A DNA stretch of 64,000 nt from Geobacter sp. Lineage in GTDB: Bacteria; Desulfobacterota; Desulfuromonadia; Geobacterales; DSM-12255. The stretch's first letter is position 1, and each line of letters opens with the position of its first letter. A program made the position numbers and the translations under genes. Shown piece by piece: positions 16,455 to 24,105 of this stretch. Under the pieces are notes generated by a model that worked only from the letters and a program-made list of their open reading frames with translations, was not told the origin of the DNA and did no database searches. The stretch spans positions 992,001 to 1,056,000 of the forward strand of contig WKKR01000001.1 of the NCBI GenBank assembly GCA_009684525.1. The letters run 5' to 3'.

Positions 16455-17630
16455 TCAAACCCGCTCGAAGATCATGGCCACCGCCTCGCCACCGCCGATG
16501 CAGAGGGAGGCCAGGCCATAGCGCGCCTGCCGTCGGTGCAGTTCCCGGATCACCGTCGCCGCAAGCCTGCCGCCGCTGGCGCCGATGGGATGGCCGAGCG
16601 CAATGGCGCCGCCGTTCACGTTCACCCGGTCGGGGTCGAGCCCCAGGGTCCTGATGGCGATGAGCGCCACCGCGGCGAATGCCTCGTTGATCTCGAACAG
16701 GTCGATGGCGTCCAGGGGGAGCCCCGCCTTGGCGCAGACCTTCCGGATCGCCCCCTCCGGCGCCTCGGGGAACCGGTCGGGATGGCGGCTTTCGCTGGCA
16801 GCGGCGACGATCCGCGCCTTGGGCCGCAGGTTGAAGCTCGTGAGCCCCGCCTCGTCGGTGAGAAGGGCCAGGGCCGCCCCGTCTCCGATGGTGGAGGCGT
16901 TGCCGGCAGTGATGGTCCCCTCCTGCCGGAAGGCGGGCTTCAGAAGGGGAAGCCGCTCCAGGTCCGCCTTGAACGGCTCTTCGTCCGCTTCGACCACCCG
17001 GCTGCCCGCTTTGTCCGGGATCGCCACCGGGACGATCTCCTCGGCAAACACCACCTCCTGCATGGCCTTTCGGGCCAGTAGGTACGAACGAAGGGCATAT
17101 TCGTCCTGTTCGGCACGGGTCAGGCCGTGGCGCAATGCGCTCTCCTCGCCGATCTCCCCCATGAGCCGGCCGTTGTCCGGGTCCTGGAGGCCGTCGAGGA
17201 TCATCAGGTCGAAGATCCGGTCATGGCCGAGGCGATAGCCGCGACGAGCCTTATTGAGAGCGTAGGGAGCCTGCGACATGCTCTCCATGCCGCCGGCGAT
17301 CACCACCCGGGAGTCGCCGAGCATGAGGGAGCCGGCGCCGAGCATGAGCGCCTTGAGGCCACTGCCGCAAACCTTGTTGATGGTCAGGGCATGGGTCGCA
17401 TCGGGGATTCCGGCCAGCCGCATAGCCTGCCTGGCTGGGGCCTGGCCGCAACCGCCGGCAAGGACCTGGCCGACGATCACCTCGTCCACTGCCTCGGCCG
17501 CAAGGCCGGACCGCGCCAGGAGCCCCTTCATCACCGTTGCAGCCAGCTGCGGCGCCGCCACGTCGGCAAGCGCCCCCGCAAGGGAGCCAAAAGGCGTCCG
17601 CAGCGCTTCGACCACATATACGTCGTTCAT
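16455..17630 (-). CDS. Acetyl-CoA acetyltransferase (thiolase)
   Basis: 391 residues from the ATG at 17630, which begins MNDVYVVEALRTPFG as homologues do; the longer frame upstream adds 62 unrelated residues and is not used. All active-site residues are present: Cys88 in INKVCGSGLKA, His347 in ALGHPIGASG and Cys377 in SLCIGGGEA. It condenses or cleaves acetoacetyl-CoA (or a 3-ketoacyl-CoA). It is the first gene of the acyl-CoA cluster with the hydroxyacyl-CoA dehydrogenase and acyl-CoA dehydrogenase. Together these support beta-oxidation of short acyl-CoAs or the reverse. Confidence 0.92.
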   Translation of the reverse strand: MNDVYVVEALRTPFGSLAGALADVAAPQLAATVMKGLLARSGLAAEAVDEVIVGQVLAGGCGQAPARQAMRLAGIPDATHALTINKVCGSGLKALMLGAGSLMLGDSRVVIAGGMESMSQAPYALNKARRGYRLGHDRIFDLMILDGLQDPDNGRLMGEIGEESALRHGLTRAEQDEYALRSYLLARKAMQEVVFAEEIVPVAIPDKAGSRVVEADEEPFKADLERLPLLKPAFRQEGTITAGNASTIGDGAALALLTDEAGLTSFNLRPKARIVAAASESRHPDRFPEAPEGAIRKVCAKAGLPLDAIDLFEINEAFAAVALIAIRTLGLDPDRVNVNGGAIALGHPIGASGGRLAATVIRELHRRQARYGLASLCIGGGEAVAMIFERV

Positions 17631-17893
17631 ATGATCCCCGGATCTCCTCATTGGAATATCTTCCAGTATACCATGTCGGGCGATCAATTCTTCCGGACGG
17701 GAACGGAGTTCCACTGGGATTATCCCGAAAGAAAAACAGGAATCTTCGGCTTTTGGGGAGGATTCGGTCGAGGAGTGTGCGTTTGCAAAGAGACTGCGAT
17801 GCGGAGAGTGCGGCAAACCGGCTGAGGAACAGACCGAAGGCCCCGTACCGTTCTCGTAGAACAGGTACAGGGCCGTTGCCCGCAGAGTGATCT
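17631..17893. other. Spacer upstream of the thiolase gene
   Basis: No gene is supported. A long imperfect hairpin spans about 17840-17875 (ggccccgtaccgttct pairing with agaacaggtacagggcc, two single-base interruptions). It lies between the thiolase start and the terminal palindrome of the next operon. No clear promoter hexamers are visible. Confidence 0.4.
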
Positions 17894-17922
17894 GTGTTCA
17901 TCCGGTGTTTCCGGATGAACAC
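17894..17922. repeat. Perfect 29-bp palindrome, likely terminator of the envelope operon
   Basis: Two 12-nt arms (gtgttcatccgg / ccggatgaacac) are exactly complementary around the 5-nt loop tgttt. It lies 6 bp past the stop codon of the last lipoprotein gene. It may act as a terminator although it lacks a long T tract. A degenerate copy occurs at 10111-10139. Confidence 0.65.
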
Positions 17923-17927
17923 TAGGC

Positions 17928-18692
17928 TTATTTTTCCATGAGGATTTTTTCGATGGTATCGTCCACCGATCCAGGGGCGACCTGCGATGAGGGTTTCGCG
18001 GCAACGGGGATCAGCGGCTGACCAGCGTCCTCTCTGCCGCCGCTTTCATTGCCGCGTGACAGCTTCGCGGCAAGGTCTGCGATCGCTTCGGCATACATGA
18101 GCTGTATCACCCCGTTGATATCGGCGTGAAAATGGTCCGTCATACACTGGAGCCCCATCCCGCATCCTTCGTAGATATTCCTGGGGGTATTCCGTACGCT
18201 CTTGACTTCCTTTGCCCAGACCGCTGTCTTGTCGGTTCTCTGCAGTGCCCGGAGGCTGAGGGCATATTCGTTGGGGGTGTTCCAGCCACCGGCCAGATAG
18301 GCCTTCTCCAGCGTCCCTTCAACGAAGTAGGTCTCGTCCGTCAGTTCCGACGGGCTATAGATGAACTTTACGTCCCTAAACCTTCCCGACGCCACCATCT
18401 CGTCCGCAAATGCCTTGGCCCACAGGTCGGGTGTCAGGGCGGCCATGGAACCGCTGATGCCGGTCTTCACGACATTGAACCTCAAATTGTCCGGGTCGAA
18501 TATGCTGCCGCGTTGCGTGAAATCCTCGGTGCCATCCACAAAGGGGAGGACCGCAATCTTCGTCGGGATCGGGGTCACCCCTGCCGCGGGAGCACCCGGC
18601 TTATAGACGAACTTCGTCTCGACGCAACCTGTCAGCGAAAACAGGGCCAGGGCTGCAATAGCCAACGTCAGTCTCGATAGCTTATGTCTCAT
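17928..18692 (-). CDS. Lipoprotein with CsgG/LpoB-like fold signature
   Basis: 254 residues. A lipoprotein signal peptide ends in LTGC (Cys22). The mature part has KIAVLPFVDGTED, the beta strand plus loop typical of CsgG/LpoB/TolB-N-like outer-membrane accessory lipoproteins. It continues with WAKAFADEMVASGRFRDV, then an EGTLEKAYLAG strand, and a variable C-terminal tail. Such proteins regulate periplasmic machines or form secretion pores; which applies here is unknown. It is the last gene of a five-gene operon of exported proteins. The family link is by pattern only; I would call it an uncharacterised lipoprotein. Confidence 0.7.
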   Translation of the reverse strand: MRHKLSRLTLAIAALALFSLTGCVETKFVYKPGAPAAGVTPIPTKIAVLPFVDGTEDFTQRGSIFDPDNLRFNVVKTGISGSMAALTPDLWAKAFADEMVASGRFRDVKFIYSPSELTDETYFVEGTLEKAYLAGGWNTPNEYALSLRALQRTDKTAVWAKEVKSVRNTPRNIYEGCGMGLQCMTDHFHADINGVIQLMYAEAIADLAAKLSRGNESGGREDAGQPLIPVAAKPSSQVAPGSVDDTIEKILMEK

Positions 18693-18732
18693 GGAAACTC
18701 CTTTCCCTGCGTTGTCGTCTTGCCTTCCGGCT

Positions 18733-20259
18733 TCACCGGATCTCCTCCCACCATCTATTCAGCCTTTTCATCTCGGCAGGCGCCGGTGCGCCAGGCCGCT
18801 CGCCGATTCTCGCTTCGAGCGTCTCTCCGGCCGCGACCGTCACCGATTCACCCAGCGGGGTCACGGCTTCGACCCGGCCTTCGATGACGACGACTGCGGT
18901 CTGGCCGCCGGCAGCAAATACGGCTAACCGACCCGAATCGAATCTGAACCTGAGCGCCTCGGTGACAATTGAGAATCTCCCTGGCACAGAGAGAGCATCT
19001 TCCCTGCCGGGCAACCTGTTTGCCGCGAAATAGGTGAGCCCCTGTGACAGCGTCTGCCGGCATTCCCCAGTCGGCCTGCAATCGCCGATAACCGCCTTCG
19101 AATCCGGCCCGATCCTGAACTCGCTCCCATTCCAGAGGGTAAGGCCGACCCCCCTCCGTGCCGTCGTGATCACGTCGTTTGCACCGATTGCCTGCGGTTC
19201 GAGACCACCGCCCCACCTGATCCCGATGGCGCCCGTCGCCGCTTCTTTTTCGAGACCGGCCATGATCTGAGCGAACTCGTTTTTCTGCGCCGCCATGTAG
19301 TCGTCCACTTCCCCGCGGGCGGCACCGTCTCCGGCCCCCCTGGCCCCTTCGATCTGCGCCAGGGATCTGAGGAGCGCCCGCTTCTCCTCTGCTTTGCAAT
19401 ACAGGGACAGAACGGGATCTTCGCACGGGTCCGTCAGGGGAGACAGTGTCCCGGCGGACGCGAATGCCTCAGCGAGACCGCGCAACCGGAACAGGGCATG
19501 GTCGCGCCAGGAAAGGAGATAGAGATCGCCTTCCCGGCACCGGAGCATCCCCCCCAGACCGCGCCGGACAACGACGAAGTCGCTGCCGCGCACGGCATAC
19601 AGGTTCTCCCCCTCCGAGAAATAGAGCAGACCGTGCCGTTCGTCGACCGCTAGGGAAGAGATGGCCGGGAAGTCGGGCAGATAGGCAAAGAGCCCGGCAG
19701 AACCACCCTCCCGGAGCGTATAGATTCTCGGGCCAACGGAGAAAAACAACACTCCCCGCGCCAGGGCCATGGCGTCGATCGGCGCGTCGAGTTCGAGCAA
19801 TGCCTTGTGTCCCATGCCCTCCTTGTAGAGAAACAAGACCGGCTTCCCAGTCGGCGTGATCCCACTGATGAAGGTACGCTCGTTGTCAGAGGCAAGGATG
19901 CGGCTCTTCAGGGGGACGTCCAGCAGTTTCCGCGGGGTACCACCGTCTGAGACGAAAAGTGCGCCGTTTGTCAGGAACTGAAACCTGGCGCCGGAAAAGG
20001 CGAGCCATCCGGGGTTCCTGAGCGGCTCTCCGAACAGGAATTCTCCTGCGCCGGCATCGTAGATATTGTCCCTGGTGAGGACGAGAACAGCCCCTGCCGG
20101 GTCCACATCATAGACATACGAATCGCCGAGAAAGGCGGTATCGAGCAACCTGCGAACCTCGACACCCGCGGCCAGCCCCGTGGCCGGCGTGACGAGATGC
20201 ATCGCCAGCACCATGAAGATCCATGCAAGGATTCTGCAACCGTGGCGTTCCCTATTCAT
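18733..20259 (-). CDS. Exported FecR-domain protein with propeller-like N-terminal region
   Basis: 508 residues from the ATG at 20259, which overlaps the stop codon of the upstream gene (aATGaatag). A signal peptide ends near residue 33 (GLAAG). Residues about 35-330 carry repeated short strands of the kind seen in beta-propellers. Residues about 365-490 form a FecR-like domain: VITTARRGVGLTLWNGSEFRIGP, a Cys pair in GDCRPTGEC, FSIVTEALRFRFD and VEAVTPLGESVTVAAGE. FecR domains outside siderophore systems often sit in secreted surface proteins. It is the fourth gene of the operon. Function unknown. Confidence 0.7.
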   Translation of the reverse strand: MNRERHGCRILAWIFMVLAMHLVTPATGLAAGVEVRRLLDTAFLGDSYVYDVDPAGAVLVLTRDNIYDAGAGEFLFGEPLRNPGWLAFSGARFQFLTNGALFVSDGGTPRKLLDVPLKSRILASDNERTFISGITPTGKPVLFLYKEGMGHKALLELDAPIDAMALARGVLFFSVGPRIYTLREGGSAGLFAYLPDFPAISSLAVDERHGLLYFSEGENLYAVRGSDFVVVRRGLGGMLRCREGDLYLLSWRDHALFRLRGLAEAFASAGTLSPLTDPCEDPVLSLYCKAEEKRALLRSLAQIEGARGAGDGAARGEVDDYMAAQKNEFAQIMAGLEKEAATGAIGIRWGGGLEPQAIGANDVITTARRGVGLTLWNGSEFRIGPDSKAVIGDCRPTGECRQTLSQGLTYFAANRLPGREDALSVPGRFSIVTEALRFRFDSGRLAVFAAGGQTAVVVIEGRVEAVTPLGESVTVAAGETLEARIGERPGAPAPAEMKRLNRWWEEIR

Positions 20260-21688
20260 TGCCGAGCGCCTTTTTGTACTGGTACGTGTATCGAGGTGGC
20301 GGGAATTTGCCGGTGACGTCATCAAAGAGGCTGTTCAGGAAATTCAGGGGGACCCTGTCCGCCCTCGCTGCCAGTTCCCTGGCATTATCGGCACTGCCGG
20401 AGGCGATGACCCGTGGGGCGTCCGTCAGGATTTCACCGACCTCGTCGCTGGTGGACTTCACTGCCGACAGGATGGTATACCCCGTCGTCAGGGTCTTGCC
20501 GACACCGCCGAGGTTCTTCTCGATGAGCTCTTTTGCCACATCCTTCAGCAATTCCTTTGGCCGTGACTTTATGAACTCGGTAAGTTCCACCTGCTCGTCC
20601 GCTTTTTGATACGCAGATTTCGCCTTGGACCACCAGCCGGGTCCGTCGCTGTCCGGGGAATCGTCAGAAGGCTTGAGCGCCGCTTTGCCCCGATCATCCG
20701 CTGAGACCTTCGGCAGGGGGACGTCCGACGCATCGAGCCTCTTCCCCTTGTTCCACTTCCGGTCCCATGCCGACTTGAGGTCCACGACCGTTGCGTCGTA
20801 GCGGAGACCGGTGTCGTTGTCCCGCTCTTGCATCTCGGTGGCCTTGAGGGCGCCGATCAGGTCGCCGGAAGTACCGGCCCCGGCTTGCGAATGCCGGCGG
20901 GCACCACAATAGCCGCTGGTCCCGGAGATCCGGTCGGCTTCCGATATCAGCTGCGCAGCTTCCCGTTTCAGCGATTCAGCCCTCTTGAGATAGAGATCGG
21001 TATCTCCAAAAGACTGTGCCGGACTGATCCTCGGCTGATCACCTTTCATGGCCATGCTTCGGCTTTCCCGCTTGAGCCGCTCGATCTCCCCCAGGGCTTC
21101 GGTCTTGAGATTCTGGCAGGCCTGGTGGGCCATATTCCCTGCCTGGACATAGCTCTGCTGGACCTTACGGACGAAATCAGCGCTCTGCCCCCTGCCGGTC
21201 CCTGCCGCAAAGCTCGGCGGCGATGGGCAGAAGAACGCCGGCATGCTACAGGAGCCGGGGGCGTCCAGGCAGGTATCGATGGCCTGGAGCGCCTGGTTGA
21301 TGGTACGCTCCATCTGGACAAAATATTGGTTGAGCCCGGGAACGATCCCCCTATCCTGATAACTGGAAGTCGCTCCCTGCCTGAGTTGCGGCAGGATATC
21401 CCGGACCTGTGCGATCCTGGTCCTGATCGACTGACTGACTGCAACAGTGTTGCTCCCGCGTGCCACCTGGTTCTGGGAGAGATTCCCTGCTGTGCCTTTC
21501 AGAAACCGTTTCCGTTCTTCCGATCTCCTTTCGGCATCCCTGGCGTCCCGGTCCGCTCTTTCAGCCCTTTCGCAGAGAAGATCGGCGTTCACCCTGCCGG
21601 TCTCCGCCCACGCAAACGGACAGGAAAGCGTTACGGCGAAGAGAACCGCACAGCACCATCCTCCTCTGTTGGCTGTACCGATACGCAT
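20252..21688 (-). CDS. Exported protein of unknown function with coiled coil
   Basis: 478 residues. A signal peptide ends around AWAET (residue 29). The mature N-terminal half is rich in charged heptads (CERAERADRDARDAERRSEE and similar) and contains pairs of Cys near residues 139-154. The C-terminal part has a helical segment ELLKDVAKELIEKNLGGVG followed by LSAVKSTSDEVGEILTD. No named domain recognised. The start lies only 8 bp after the preceding stop, without a good ribosome site, so it is probably translated by coupling. Confidence 0.6.
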   Translation of the reverse strand: MRIGTANRGGWCCAVLFAVTLSCPFAWAETGRVNADLLCERAERADRDARDAERRSEERKRFLKGTAGNLSQNQVARGSNTVAVSQSIRTRIAQVRDILPQLRQGATSSYQDRGIVPGLNQYFVQMERTINQALQAIDTCLDAPGSCSMPAFFCPSPPSFAAGTGRGQSADFVRKVQQSYVQAGNMAHQACQNLKTEALGEIERLKRESRSMAMKGDQPRISPAQSFGDTDLYLKRAESLKREAAQLISEADRISGTSGYCGARRHSQAGAGTSGDLIGALKATEMQERDNDTGLRYDATVVDLKSAWDRKWNKGKRLDASDVPLPKVSADDRGKAALKPSDDSPDSDGPGWWSKAKSAYQKADEQVELTEFIKSRPKELLKDVAKELIEKNLGGVGKTLTTGYTILSAVKSTSDEVGEILTDAPRVIASGSADNARELAARADRVPLNFLNSLFDDVTGKFPPPRYTYQYKKALGNE

Positions 21689-21696
21689 GACGAGAT

Positions 21697-22404
21697 TCAG
21701 CGACTCGGGGTGAGGGCAATAAATTCCCGGGCGTCTTCCTTGATCTGTTCCAGACGTCGGCCATCGCCTTCGATCTTCTGCAGCAGTTCATCGGCAGCCA
21801 CCAGCAGGTATTTTGCGTTCGCGATACTGATCAGACGGTTGTGGGCCTCCATGAGCCGGTTTCCCTCGTTTTCGAATTCATCGGCCCGCATCTCCAGGGG
21901 GCCGGCCTTTTTTTCGGCTTCAGCGCTCAGCTGGCCCGCCTTCCCCTGGGCATCCATGACCGCCTGTGCATCCATCGACTGCTGCCCCTGGATCATCCTG
22001 CCGGTCATGGCTGAGGCCAAAGCAGTATTCGATGAAAACTGCCCTCCCCCCATGCTCGTAATGGCACCGAACATCTCCCCGATGAACCCGGATACGGCGG
22101 CATCCTGTTCCGCCTTGCTCCGCAGCATCTCGCCTTTCTGCGACGACTCCGAACGGTATCCTCCGGCCTTCCTTCTCAGCTCTTCGGCAGCAGCATATTT
22201 TTTGCGTGCCGCTGCCTTCAGGAGTTCCGCCTTCCGCTTCAGCGTCTCCGCCGACTTCTTCATCTCTTCCGTCTCAGTTGCGGACAACATGGAAGGGCTC
22301 GGTTCATCCTTGGGCATAAAGAGAGGGCTGCCGGCAAAAGCCGGGCCTTGGGCGCAGAGGATACACGTCGCAAAGATGAACGCCTTGGCAGTCGAATTTT
22401 TCAT
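21697..22404 (-). CDS. Exported Lys/Glu/Ala-rich coiled-coil protein
   Basis: 235 residues from the ATG at 22404, which has GGAGG 5 nt upstream. A signal peptide ends at AFAGS (about residue 25). The mature chain is almost entirely predicted coiled coil (TEEMKKSAETLKRKAELLKAA; EEKKAGPLEMRADEFENEGNRL) around a Gly/Ser/Met-rich centre (FGAITSMGGGQFSSN). No enzymatic motif. It may be a periplasmic structural partner of the neighbouring exported proteins. No family recognised. Confidence 0.6.
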   Translation of the reverse strand: MKNSTAKAFIFATCILCAQGPAFAGSPLFMPKDEPSPSMLSATETEEMKKSAETLKRKAELLKAAARKKYAAAEELRRKAGGYRSESSQKGEMLRSKAEQDAAVSGFIGEMFGAITSMGGGQFSSNTALASAMTGRMIQGQQSMDAQAVMDAQGKAGQLSAEAEKKAGPLEMRADEFENEGNRLMEAHNRLISIANAKYLLVAADELLQKIEGDGRRLEQIKEDAREFIALTPSR

Positions 22405-22425
22405 GGTTGGCCTCCGCACAGAGAA

Positions 22426-23646
22426 CTATCCTGCAACAAGACAACTACTCAGATACAGCTTCAAAGGCCGGTACAAACCGTCCATTTCAATCAGCAGACG
22501 CTTGATATCGTCCCGGTTTTTCTCAATGGTTTTCCCTGCCAGCTTGAAACGCTCAAATGCCTTCCTGGCCGACACCGAACCCTTTTCCCTGCCGATGTCC
22601 AGCGCACCAAGGGGGCCGCTGCCCAACACCTCTTCGGAAAGCTCGGCAGCCTCCAGGTCGTCGGCGACCTTAGAACTCGTTTCTGCGGCGGTCTTGGCCA
22701 TATCGTCCCGCTGCTTGTAAACCTCCCAGATATTCGCCAGCTCTCTCCTGCGCTCCTCTGTCTTTGCCATCATCCGGAGGACTTCATTCAAATCCTCACC
22801 TACCCCCGGTCTGGCCACGAGAATCGCTGCAGAACAGCATTCCGGAAGGGTTCCGGAAGCCCCTCCCTTTTCAAGCTCGTACAGCTGTCGCCGTAACATG
22901 ACGATATCGCCGGTTTTCTTCCTGATGCCTGCAGAAAGGGAGAGTGCGCAGCCGTATCGTTTCAGCCATGGACTCTGTTCGATGACGTCGGCGAGCCTTT
23001 CCCTGACATTCGAAGCGCCCGGTTGTACTTGTGCGGGCAGGATCAACCCCCGAAACTCCGCAGCAGAGGAGCTTTCCGGGAACCTCAGCAGAAAAGCCTT
23101 GTAACCGTATTGACTCCTCCAGGCCTTGACCTGCTTGTAGGTCTTTTGCGAAAGGAGCTTTCGGCCCTCCCCGGCAAAGCGGGACTCCGGGTACTTGAGC
23201 AGAAAGTATTCCATGGGCACGGGAGAAGCGTCCCCGCTCGCCCTCTTGAACTCGATCTCCTCCAGACGCTCCCGGATTTCCGGCGCTCCGCTGTGCTCCT
23301 TGAAATAGAAGAGAAAATCGTAGAGGGCCTCCACGGAGTTTTCGTTACGGGCGGCTTTAAAGGCAAGATCGGCCACGGTAGCGGCAATCTCGGGTTCGGG
23401 ATTCGTCTTAATGGTTTGGACGCACTCGGCCACGGTGCTTGCCTTCATGATCCGATCCATTTTCGCATCTTCGATCATCTCACGGGCATCATCCGCATAT
23501 CCGCTGTCCGGATAGCGCCGGATGAAATCCTCATACGCTGCCGGCGAATTGACTTCTTTCACCATGTTCCAGGCTGAGGTATCCGGTGAAGTCGTCAGGC
23601 AACCGGTCATGAGCAGCGCAGATGCCACAAGGAAGATTCTTTTCAT
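22426..23646 (-). CDS. Lipoprotein with repeated tetratricopeptide-like units
   Basis: 406 residues from the ATG at 23646, after GAGGAGGGAAG; earlier starts are unsupported. The lipobox is MTGC (Cys16). At least four short units of the form FLxxYPxSxxAxE follow: YEDFIRRYPDSGYADDA, LYDFLFYFKEHSGAPEI, MEYFLLKYPESRFAGEG and YKAFLLRFPESSSAAEF. They resemble the TPR-like repeats of YbgF/CpoB and BamD. The second half is helical, with Cys pairs and a long amphipathic C-terminus. It is the first gene of the exported-protein operon. A scaffold role at the outer membrane is likely. Confidence 0.65.
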   Translation of the reverse strand: MKRIFLVASALLMTGCLTTSPDTSAWNMVKEVNSPAAYEDFIRRYPDSGYADDAREMIEDAKMDRIMKASTVAECVQTIKTNPEPEIAATVADLAFKAARNENSVEALYDFLFYFKEHSGAPEIRERLEEIEFKRASGDASPVPMEYFLLKYPESRFAGEGRKLLSQKTYKQVKAWRSQYGYKAFLLRFPESSSAAEFRGLILPAQVQPGASNVRERLADVIEQSPWLKRYGCALSLSAGIRKKTGDIVMLRRQLYELEKGGASGTLPECCSAAILVARPGVGEDLNEVLRMMAKTEERRRELANIWEVYKQRDDMAKTAAETSSKVADDLEAAELSEEVLGSGPLGALDIGREKGSVSARKAFERFKLAGKTIEKNRDDIKRLLIEMDGLYRPLKLYLSSCLVAG

Positions 23647-24105
23647 GTTCTTCCCTCCTCGGGAGCGTTTTTCGTAATCAGCAGAAATTCCGATGACAAT
23701 ATTCTCTTTCCATCTCATCGGGAAATCGCTCTCCATCTCGTCAGATCCGGATAACCAATAGTTTCTCCTCCGGAGTTTCCGGTCGGAAAACAAATTGGAC
23801 AGTTATAGTGTTGCGTATCGGGTAATCAGGATTCTTCTTGAGTGGATCTGACTGAAAGCCGGCGTCATATTCTCGATAGTTGCATCCACCGGTTTGGGAG
23901 GGACATGAGGACACCAGCCCTTTGAAAGCTACCTGTGAAGAGATCGCGGCAGGGCTTGATGCGGACTTTGTTGTGATAAGAGGCGGAGCATCGGTTCGAT
24001 CTTCCCGAAAGCAGCCTGAACCTGCAGCCACGCAACCAGCTTGGCATGATTCCCTTCTCGCAAATAGGAGGAGGGACAGGTTACTTCAGATTGTGGTTAT
24101 GATTT
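23647..24105. other. Promoter-region gap of the exported-protein operon
   Basis: 459 bp without a convincing gene. It must contain the promoter of the lipoprotein operon and the end of the TPR-protein transcript. I see no strong hexamer pair and no intrinsic terminator after the TPR gene. A short plus-strand frame (23880-24137) begins plausibly but overlaps the TPR gene end and shows no known domain, so it is not called. Confidence 0.4.

Noticed and set aside
17251-17922. N-terminally extended or alternative frames before the thiolase
   Set aside because: The thiolase begins cleanly at 17630 with a ribosome site and the family start; the extensions cross the 29-bp palindrome.
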